Source of the DNA: Bifidobacterium sp.
Lineage (GTDB): Bacteria > Actinomycetota > Actinomycetes > Actinomycetales > Bifidobacteriaceae
Assembly (NCBI GenBank): GCA_022739095.1
Contig: JAIJEI010000125.1
Span: 1-6,197, forward strand
Reading direction: 5' to 3'
DNA: 6,197 nt
The notes below the pieces were generated by a model, which worked only from the letters and a program-made list of their open reading frames with translations, did no database searches and had not been told where the DNA came from. The position numbers were made by a program, and so were the translations under genes. Of the stretch, positions 1 to 5,655 are shown in pieces; within the stretch, counting starts at the first letter, position 1; every line of letters begins with the position of its first letter.

Positions 1-51
1 GAAATCTATTTGAAAGACCGCGAAGCCGGCGAAGGCCAACAGGCCTCGTAG
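1..51 (+). CDS. possible 3' end of an upstream gene (partial)
   Basis: Frame 1 is open from the window edge to a TAG at 49-51 and would encode the 16-residue tail EIYLKDREAGEGQQAS. A charged, Gly/Ala/Gln-rich tail is typical of a C-terminus, and the codons are compatible with the rest of the window. Frame 2 stops at once (TGA 11-13). Frame 3 stays open to a TAG at 175-177 but uses AGA and AGG codons that are rare here. The fragment is far too short to name a family, and it may be chance. Confidence 0.35.
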   Translation, partial: EIYLKDREAGEGQQAS

Positions 52-159
52 TAGCAGTTCTGGAATGCCGCACTCAGCAATATCGTTGGAACTGTTGGGA
101 AAGGCCTTCCCGTGAACGAAATCACATCGCCTCGTGCCATGTCGGGCAGGTGGTCGGAC

Positions 160-165
160 TAATAT
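160..165 (+). promoter_or_regulatory. weak candidate -10 box (TAATAT)
   Basis: TAATAT is an AT-rich hexamer standing out in GC-rich sequence and differs from TATAAT at two positions. Transcription would begin near 172 and give a leader of about 105 bases that contains the AGCCGTCC direct repeat. No recognisable TTGACA-like -35 is correctly spaced, so this is only a weak candidate. Confidence 0.2.
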
Positions 166-187
166 TCCAGAAGAAGTAGCCGGGCGA

Positions 188-216
188 AGCCGTCCGCAGG
201 TATCTGCCAGCCGTCC
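188..216. repeat. 8-bp direct repeat flanking a near-palindrome; possible operator
   Basis: AGCCGTCC occurs at 188-195 and again at 209-216. The start-to-start spacing is 21 bases, about two helical turns. Between the copies lies GCAGGTATCTGC (196-207), whose outer four bases on each side are inverted repeats. In RNA the GCAG/CTGC arms would form a small hairpin about 70 bases before the start codon. Same-face spacing is what a DNA-binding dimer would use, but no known regulator motif is recognised. Confidence 0.3.
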
Positions 217-265
217 CGAAACGGTTCATGATGCCTCAAGGCGCACATACCCGGAAATCGGAACT

Positions 266-273
266 AAGAGGAA
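266..273 (+). promoter_or_regulatory. Shine-Dalgarno for the large gene
   Basis: AAGAGGAA lies just upstream of the ATG at 277, with GAGG at 268-271 and five bases of spacing. An in-frame TAA at 265-267 directly before it rules out any upstream in-frame start, so 277 is the earliest possible start in this frame and is well placed for initiation. Confidence 0.75.
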
Positions 274-276
274 TAC

Positions 277-3200
277 ATGGTTGACATCGTCGCTGACGCG
301 AGCGCAAGGCCCGCCTCACAACTGAAGCCGCTGCGTGTGGGATTGGATATCGGCTCCACCACCGTCAAGGCCGTGGTGCTTGATCAGTCCGATTCCCTGG
401 GAGACACCCTCTTCTCCGATTACCGACGCCACCACGCCAACGTACGTGCCACCGTGGCCGGCCTGCTGGTCGACATCCACAAGAAGCTCGTGGACCTCGG
501 ACGCGGCGACGAACCGATCCGCTTGTCCATCACCGGTTCCGGCGGCTTGGCACTCGCCGACAACCTGCATGTGCCGTTCGTTCAAGAGGTCATCGCCGAA
601 ACCGAGGCGATCGACAAGGAATACCCGCAGGCCGACGTCATCATCGAGCTCGGCGGCGAGGACGCCAAAATCACCTACTTGAAGCCCACGCCCGAACAGC
701 GTATGAACGGTTCGTGCGCAGGCGGTACCGGTGCGTTCATCGACCAGATGTCCACACTGCTCGACACCGACGCCGCCGGCCTCAACGAGATGGCCAAGAG
801 CTACGAGAACCTGTATCCGATCGCCTCGCGTTGTGGCGTGTTCGCCAAAACCGATTTGCAGCCGCTAATCAACGATGGTGCGGCCAAGCCTGATCTGGCC
901 GCCTCCATCTTCACCGCAGTGGCCACGCAGACCATTGCCGGCCTGGCTTCCGGCCGCCCGATCCACGGTACCGTCATCTTCCTCGGTGGCCCGCTGTTCT
1001 TCATGTCCGAACTGCGCGCCGCCTTCCAGCGCGCCCTCGAAGGCAAGGTCGACGAGTTCATCGTGCCGACCGACGCCCACCTGTATGTGGCCTACGGTTC
1101 GGCATTGCAGGCCGACATGGATTCCGACGATCAGGGCCATCATTTCGAGGCCCACACCTGCGGTGAGATCCTCAAGCGTCTGGACGAGCTGAAGAACCTG
1201 CCCTCCAACACGCCCACCATGCCGCCGCTGTTCCCCACCGAGGCCGATCGCGAGGACTTCAACAAGCGTCACCACAAGGAACACATCCACATCGGCACCC
1301 TCGAAGGCGCGCACGGCCCGCACTTCCTGGGCATCGACGCCGGTTCCACCACCATCAAGGCCACGCTCGTCAACGACGACCGTGAAATCGTCTGGTCCAG
1401 CTACGCCAACAACGAGGGCAGCCCGCTGACCGCCGCCATCAACATCGTCAAGAAGATTCAGTCTGAGCTGCCCGAAGGCACGTGGATCGCACGCTCCTGC
1501 GCCACCGGATACGGTGAAGGCCTCATCACCACCAGCCTGCACCTGGACGAAGGCGTGGTGGAGACCATGGCCCACTATCGCGGTGCCGAAATGGTCAGCC
1601 CCGGCGTCACCGCCGTCATCGACATCGGCGGCCAGGATATGAAATATCTGGCCATCACTGACGGCGTCATCGACTCGATCGCCGTCAACGAAGCCTGCTC
1701 GTCCGGCTGCGGCTCGTTCCTGCAGGCCTTCGCCATGTCCATGGGCCTGACGATTCAGGAATTCACGCAAAAGGCTCTGGCTTCCACCCATCCGGTGGAC
1801 CTCGGCTCGCGCTGCACCGTGTTCATGAATTCCTCGGTCAAGCAGGCGCAGAAGGAAGGTGCCTCCATCGAGGACATCGCCGCCGGCCTGTGCTACTCCG
1901 TGGTGCGCAACGCCCTGTACAAGGTCATCAAGTTGCGTGATTCCGGCGAACTCGGCGACACTGTGGTGGTCCAGGGCGGTACGTTCCTCAACGACGCCGT
2001 GCTGCGCGCCTTCGAGCTGCTCACCGAACGTCAGGTCACCCGCCCGAACATCGCCGGCCTCATGGGCGCGTTCGGTGCCGCCCTGACCGCCCGCATGCAC
2101 TATCAGGATGAGGCCGACCACTTGGATGTGGTGGTTAAGGCCGATGGGTCCGAGGAACAGTCCGAGGCTGAGCCCGCACCCAAGTCCGAGCCCAAGGCCG
2201 CAGCCTTCAAGAAGACCGAGCCGGCCAAGCCCGAAGTCCATGTCGTTGTCGTGGACGGTGTGACCCACACCGCCAGCTCCATTCTGACCGGCGAAGCGCT
2301 CGACAACATGAGCATGACCACCGAGCGTGACGTGTGCAAGCTGTGCCAAAACCACTGCAAGCTCACCATCACCACATTCTCCGACGGTTCGCGCTTCGTA
2401 ACCGGCAACCGTTGCGAACGCGGTGGCGACGCCAAGAAGAAGCGTTCCGACCGCCCGAACCTGTACGACTACAAGTACAAGCGTTGCTTCGCCTACCGCA
2501 GGCTCACCGACAAAAAAGCCACCCGTGGCGAAATCGGCATCCCGCGCGCCCTCAACATGTACGAGAACTACCCGTTCTGGTTCACGCTGCTCACCACGCT
2601 GAGCTTCAAGGTGATGATCTCCGGCCGCAGCTCCCACGAGCTGTTCGAGACCGGCATCGAATCCATCGCCTCCGAAAACATCTGCTACCCGGCCAAGCTG
2701 GTGCACGGCCATATCAAGTGGCTGCTCAACAAGGGCATCAAGACCATCTTCTACCCGTGCGTGAGCTATGAGGAGAACCTCGTGCCCAACACGGACAACC
2801 ACTACAACTGCCCGGTCGTGGCCAACTATCCGCTCGTCGTCGGTGCCAACATGCCTGAACTGCGCGAGGACGGCGTGCGCTACATGCACCCGTACTTCAA
2901 CCTCGCCAACCACGAGCTCATGGTCGACCGTATTCTCGAAGAGTTCGCCTGGGCCAACGTCACCCGCGAAGAGGCCGAAACCGCAGTCAAAGCCGCATAC
3001 GCCGAAGACAAGGTCTTCAAGCACGGCGTGCAGCAGGAAGGCCTGACCGCGCTCGCCTACATGAAGGAGCACAATTGCCGCGGCATCGTGCTCGCCGGCC
3101 GTCCCTACCACATCGACCCCGAAATCAACCACGGCATCCCCGAAACCATCTGCTCGCTCGGCATGGTGGTACTCTCCGAGGATTCCATCTGCGAACTGCA

Positions 3201-5394
3201 GCCGGGGGAGAAGCTCAACCTCACCGAATTCCTCTCGGAAGGCGAAGCCGACCCGCGTTCCGAGAACGCCGCCGGATTCCGCCACGTGGGCGACCGCACG
3301 GTCACCAAGATGCCGTTGCGCGTCACCAACCAGTGGGCCTACCACTCCCGTCTGTACGCGGCCGCACACTTCGTGGCCTCCTACCCGGGCCTCGAACTCG
3401 TGCAGCTCAACTCCTTCGGCTGTGGCCTTGACGCCATTACCACCGATCAGGTGGCCGAAATCCTGGCAGACAAGGCAGACGTGTACACGCTGCTGAAGAT
3501 TGACGAGGTCTCCAACCTGGGTGCCGCCAAGATTCGACTGCGCTCGCTCAAGGCCGCCGTCGAGGAACGTGAAGCCAACAAGGCCCGCGAAGCCGCCGCG
3601 GCCAAGGCCGTGGAAGACCAGCAGGCTGCTGCCGAACGTGCCGCCGAGGAAGCCAAGGTCAAGGCCGAGTCCGATTTGGAGGCTGCCAAGGCCGCGCTTG
3701 CCGAGGCACAGGCCGCCGTTGAAGCCGCGCAGAAGAAGGTCGACGCCGAAGCGCAGGCCGTGCGGGATGCCGCCAAGACCGCCCAAGCCGACGCCGCGCA
3801 GTCCATAACCGTGGATCCCAAGTCCACCGGCTTCCGCAAGACCGGATCCACCGCGCCCACGCCTGGCCGCCAGATTCTGCTCGACAGCACCATGGCCGCC
3901 AACCCGAAGCTCACCAAGTCGATGCGTAAGGCCTCCAAGCGAGCCGCCGAACGCGACCTACAGGCCGCAGTCGTCAACAAGAACGGCGCTTCGGACGGCA
4001 CCACCAGCGTGATAGACGCCAAGAGCGCCAAGAAGTCTGGTCACAACAACGCCACCATGTCCCGCTACGCGCATCGCGAGAAGTTCGTCAAGGACATGAA
4101 GAAGAACTACACGATCGTCGGCCCCCAGATGAGCCCGATTCACATGTCCTTGGTCGAAGCGGTCATCCGCTCCGGTGGGTACAAGTTCGACATCCTGAAG
4201 CACGCGAGCCGTGGCAACGTGGAAACCGGCCTCAAATACGTGAACAACGACGCCTGCTACCCGGCCATCATGGTCGTTGGCCAGCTCATCGACGCGATTC
4301 TCGGAGGCAAGTACGATCCTGACCACGTGGCACTCGCCATCACTCAGACTGGTGGTATGTGCCGCGCGACCAACTACTTCGGCTTGATCCGCAAGGCGTT
4401 GGTCGATGCAGGCTACCCACAGATTCCGGTCATCGCCATTTCCACCCAGGGTCTCGAAGACAACCCCGGCTTCAAAGCCACGTTGCCGTTGCTGCACCGT
4501 GCCATCAAGGCGCTGATTCTGGGCGACCTGCTCATGAAGTGCCTCTACCGCGTGCGCCCATACGAGGTGGAGAAGGGTTCGGCCAACAAACTGTACGAGC
4601 TATGGGACACCATCGTGCGCGAAACCATCGAACATCACGGCTATTCCAAGACCGCAGCCAAGACGCCGAGCATCAAGAAGGGCTATTTGCCGTATAACGT
4701 GCTGGCCAAGGAGATCGTGAAATCCTTTGATGCATTGCCGCTGCGTAATATTCCGCGCAAGGTGCGTGTCGGTGTGGTCGGCGAGATTCTCGTCAAGTAC
4801 CAGCCGGACGCGAACAACCATGTGGTCGACGTCATCGAATCCCAGGATTGCGAGGCCGTAGTGCCCGGCATCATGGAATTCATGACCACCCGCCCCTACA
4901 TTACCGACTGGAACGAGAAGAACCTCGGCATGGGTGGCAACAAGACGCTCTACGCCCTGATGCGTAAGGGGCTCGACCTGTATAACGCGCCGATCAAGGC
5001 CGCGCTCGCCACATCGAACGGCAAGTTCAAGCAGGACGAGCCGATGCCCGAACTGGTCAAGAAGGCCGCCGAAGTCACCTCCATCGGCGTGCAGGCCGGT
5101 GAGGGCTGGCTGCTGACTGCTGAGATTCTGGAGCTTATCGAACAGGGTTGCCCGAATGTGATTTGTGCGCAGCCGTTCGCCTGCCTGCCCAACCATGTGA
5201 CCGGCCGCGGCATGTTCGGCAAGATTCGCCGCCTACATCCGGAAGCCAACATCGTCTCCATCGATTACGATCCGGGTGCCTCCGAGGCGAACCAGCTCAA
5301 CCGCATCAAGCTGATGATCGCCGCCGCCAAGAAGGCCCACAACGCCAAGTTCGCCGAGGCCGGCGAGCCGCAGGGCTTCACCTCCGCGGACTGA
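277..5394 (+). CDS. single-chain double activase / double 2-hydroxyacyl-CoA dehydratase-like protein (BadF/HgdC x2 + DUF2229/HgdB-like x2)
   Basis: This 1705-residue protein is probably a cytoplasmic ATP-driven electron-transfer iron-sulfur protein; no signal peptide or membrane segment is seen. Two ASKHA-type activase domains lie at about 19-280 and 348-608. They show DIGSTT (24-29) and DAGSTT (354-359), GG nucleotide motifs (237-238, 567-568), and Cys pairs 147/186 and 474/513, each 39 apart as I recall for HgdC of Acidaminococcus. An acidic Pro/Lys linker (about 623-653) leads to a C-x2-C-x3-C-x18-C motif (687, 690, 694, 713). A DUF2229/HgdB-like module spans about 750-1085, an Ala/Glu/Lys coiled coil about 1088-1178, a basic linker runs to about 1265, and a second module spans about 1278-1690. 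The modules share CYPA (803, 1327) and further matching Cys (828/1362, 1049/1636). Relatives I recall are about 1400-1450 residues, so the coiled-coil insert largely explains the extra length. Known relatives inject low-potential electrons into 2-hydroxyacyl-CoA dehydratases, benzoyl-CoA reductases or double-cubane proteins. The substrate here is unknown. Confidence 0.93.
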   Translation: MVDIVADASARPASQLKPLRVGLDIGSTTVKAVVLDQSDSLGDTLFSDYRRHHANVRATVAGLLVDIHKKLVDLGRGDEPIRLSITGSGGLALADNLHVPFVQEVIAETEAIDKEYPQADVIIELGGEDAKITYLKPTPEQRMNGSCAGGTGAFIDQMSTLLDTDAAGLNEMAKSYENLYPIASRCGVFAKTDLQPLINDGAAKPDLAASIFTAVATQTIAGLASGRPIHGTVIFLGGPLFFMSELRAAFQRALEGKVDEFIVPTDAHLYVAYGSALQADMDSDDQGHHFEAHTCGEILKRLDELKNLPSNTPTMPPLFPTEADREDFNKRHHKEHIHIGTLEGAHGPHFLGIDAGSTTIKATLVNDDREIVWSSYANNEGSPLTAAINIVKKIQSELPEGTWIARSCATGYGEGLITTSLHLDEGVVETMAHYRGAEMVSPGVTAVIDIGGQDMKYLAITDGVIDSIAVNEACSSGCGSFLQAFAMSMGLTIQEFTQKALASTHPVDLGSRCTVFMNSSVKQAQKEGASIEDIAAGLCYSVVRNALYKVIKLRDSGELGDTVVVQGGTFLNDAVLRAFELLTERQVTRPNIAGLMGAFGAALTARMHYQDEADHLDVVVKADGSEEQSEAEPAPKSEPKAAAFKKTEPAKPEVHVVVVDGVTHTASSILTGEALDNMSMTTERDVCKLCQNHCKLTITTFSDGSRFVTGNRCERGGDAKKKRSDRPNLYDYKYKRCFAYRRLTDKKATRGEIGIPRALNMYENYPFWFTLLTTLSFKVMISGRSSHELFETGIESIASENICYPAKLVHGHIKWLLNKGIKTIFYPCVSYEENLVPNTDNHYNCPVVANYPLVVGANMPELREDGVRYMHPYFNLANHELMVDRILEEFAWANVTREEAETAVKAAYAEDKVFKHGVQQEGLTALAYMKEHNCRGIVLAGRPYHIDPEINHGIPETICSLGMVVLSEDSICELQPGEKLNLTEFLSEGEADPRSENAAGFRHVGDRTVTKMPLRVTNQWAYHSRLYAAAHFVASYPGLELVQLNSFGCGLDAITTDQVAEILADKADVYTLLKIDEVSNLGAAKIRLRSLKAAVEEREANKAREAAAAKAVEDQQAAAERAAEEAKVKAESDLEAAKAALAEAQAAVEAAQKKVDAEAQAVRDAAKTAQADAAQSITVDPKSTGFRKTGSTAPTPGRQILLDSTMAANPKLTKSMRKASKRAAERDLQAAVVNKNGASDGTTSVIDAKSAKKSGHNNATMSRYAHREKFVKDMKKNYTIVGPQMSPIHMSLVEAVIRSGGYKFDILKHASRGNVETGLKYVNNDACYPAIMVVGQLIDAILGGKYDPDHVALAITQTGGMCRATNYFGLIRKALVDAGYPQIPVIAISTQGLEDNPGFKATLPLLHRAIKALILGDLLMKCLYRVRPYEVEKGSANKLYELWDTIVRETIEHHGYSKTAAKTPSIKKGYLPYNVLAKEIVKSFDALPLRNIPRKVRVGVVGEILVKYQPDANNHVVDVIESQDCEAVVPGIMEFMTTRPYITDWNEKNLGMGGNKTLYALMRKGLDLYNAPIKAALATSNGKFKQDEPMPELVKKAAEVTSIGVQAGEGWLLTAEILELIEQGCPNVICAQPFACLPNHVTGRGMFGKIRRLHPEANIVSIDYDPGASEANQLNRIKLMIAAAKKAHNAKFAEAGEPQGFTSAD

Positions 5395-5404
5395 TTTATG
5401 CTCT

Positions 5405-5430
5405 GGCTTGTCCGCAATTAAGGACGAGCT
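5405..5430 (+). terminator. strong hairpin 10 bases after the stop codon, no T-tail
   Basis: GGCTTGTCC (5405-5413) pairs with GGACGAGCT (5422-5430) over nine pairs, two of them G-U, around the loop GCAATTAA. Its place right after the stop suggests an mRNA 3'-end stabiliser or a terminator of non-canonical type. There is no T-run afterwards, so a classical intrinsic terminator is not supported. Confidence 0.4.
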
Positions 5431-5474
5431 TCGCTCGCGACATGCTGGTTCGCCTATCGGCTCACCCTCGCCTA

Positions 5475-5503
5475 CGGACAGCCCACAGGAACTGTCCGCT
5501 TTT
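5475..5503 (+). terminator. candidate rho-independent terminator of the large gene
   Basis: CGGACAG (5475-5481) and CTGTCCG (5492-5498) form a perfect 7-bp stem around a 10-base loop. A C and then TTTT (5500-5503) follow. GC-rich stem plus short T-run is the usual form of an intrinsic terminator, and it lies about 80 bases after the large gene's stop. The T-run is short, so strength is uncertain. Confidence 0.55.
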
Positions 5504-5512
5504 ACGGCTCGG

Positions 5513-5558
5513 CCTCTCTGAGGGGAGCTGTCGCGCAGCGACTAAGGGGAGTCTTTAG
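5513..5558. repeat. palindromic intergenic repeat-like element
   Basis: GTCGC-GCA-GCGAC (5530-5542) is flanked by the related arms TGAGGGGAG (5519-5527) and TAAGGGGAG (5543-5551), 24 bases apart. A CCTC/GAGG stem (5513-5523) and a CTAAGG/CTTTAG-type stem (5542-5558, one G-U pair) abut it. From memory, elements of this GAGGGGAGC-hairpin-GGGGAG type recur between genes in bifidobacteria and other gut bacteria. This was not verified by a search, and only one copy is visible in the window. Confidence 0.45.
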
Positions 5559-5559
5559 A

Positions 5560-5597
5560 GCGAGAAACCGGGCCGGAGCCTGCTATCGGTTTTTCGT
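5560..5597 (+). terminator. long A/T-tract hairpin, candidate terminator
   Basis: GCGAGAAACCG (5560-5570) pairs with CGGTTTTTCGT (5587-5597) over 11 pairs, including two G-U pairs. The 16-base loop holds a minor GGC/GCC stem. The descending arm carries five T, and the CCG/CGG core sits directly above this T-tract, as in an intrinsic terminator with a paired A-tract. It would insulate the ligase gene from upstream transcription. Confidence 0.5.
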
Positions 5598-5650
5598 ATA
5601 GCGTATTGCGGGCTTTCGGGCACGCGCGCCGGCCGGCTCGAATACGATAC
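5596..5650. repeat. bulged inverted repeat overlapping the ligase promoter region
   Basis: GTAT (5596-5599), a two-base AG bulge and CGTATT (5602-5607) match AATACGATAC (5641-5650) in inverted orientation, giving ten pairs. The GC-rich interior (5608-5640) can fold further. The right arm contains the putative -10 box and ends five bases before the ATG at 5656. It could be an operator-like dyad, or chance. Confidence 0.35.
5643..5648 (+). promoter_or_regulatory. putative -10 box for a leaderless transcript of the ligase gene
   Basis: TACGAT matches the actinobacterial TANNNT form and ends seven bases before the A of the ATG at 5656. That spacing would place the transcription start at or next to the start codon. 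The absence of a Shine-Dalgarno sequence before this ATG fits a leaderless mRNA. No clear -35 is seen. Confidence 0.4.
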
Positions 5651-5655
5651 AAAGC

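Larger units (their letters stand above)
52..276 (+). other. 5' leader / intergenic region upstream of the large gene
   Basis: No convincing gene is seen here. The stretch holds a purine/pyrimidine dyad at 97-111 (GGGAA, loop AGGCC, TTCCC) with the perfect 8-base palindrome AAGGCCTT at 101-108. It also holds the direct repeat AGCCGTCC at 188-195 and 209-216, which flanks a near-palindrome GCAG-GTAT-CTGC at 196-207. A small CCGT/ACGG stem lies at 211-224. A TAATAT at 160-165 could be a -10 box, but no matching -35 lies 16-18 bases upstream, so the promoter is not located with confidence. No hairpin here carries a T-run, so no terminator for an upstream gene is evident. Confidence 0.5.
5395..5655 (+). 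other. structured intergenic region between the large gene and the ligase gene
   Basis: No gene is seen here. The 261 bases contain at least five stem-loops on the + strand: 5405-5430, 5475-5498, 5530-5542, 5560-5597 and 5596-5650. Two of them carry T-runs, at 5500-5503 and 5590-5594. Overlapping alternatives also exist, such as CGAGC-TTC-GCTCG at 5425-5437, which competes with the first hairpin. TGTCCGC occurs twice, next to the first two hairpins (5409-5415 and 5493-5499). The density of structure suggests several termination or mRNA-end signals plus an inserted repeat. Confidence 0.6.

Noticed and set aside
97..111. GGGAA/TTCCC dyad as a terminator for the upstream gene
   Set aside because: The stem is only 5 bp and is followed by GTGAACG with no T-run, so it is not a credible intrinsic terminator.
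6..140. Short - strand frame from the complement of CAT at 138-140 to a stop at 6-8
   Set aside because: It is only about 44 residues with no motif and no ribosome site, so it was treated as chance.
3..177. Frame 3 open from the window edge as an alternative upstream gene end
   Set aside because: It uses AGA and AGG codons and Trp/Cys-rich low-quality sequence unlike the window's genes. Frame 1 ending at 49-51 is more plausible.
134..325. 63-codon + strand frame overlapping the start of the large gene
   Set aside because: It overlaps the Shine-Dalgarno and first codons of the large gene in another frame, has no ribosome site of its own, and its composition is not protein-like.
865..3786. 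973-codon open frame on the - strand opposite the large gene
   Set aside because: It runs antisense to well-matched domain sequence. Its product is a low-complexity Gly/Val/His/Asp-rich string typical of the complement of C/G-ending codons, with no recognisable motif.
3447..4031. Ser/Ala-rich - strand frame opposite the coiled coil
   Set aside because: It is the complement of the repetitive Ala/Glu/Lys codons of the coiled coil; composition alone explains it.
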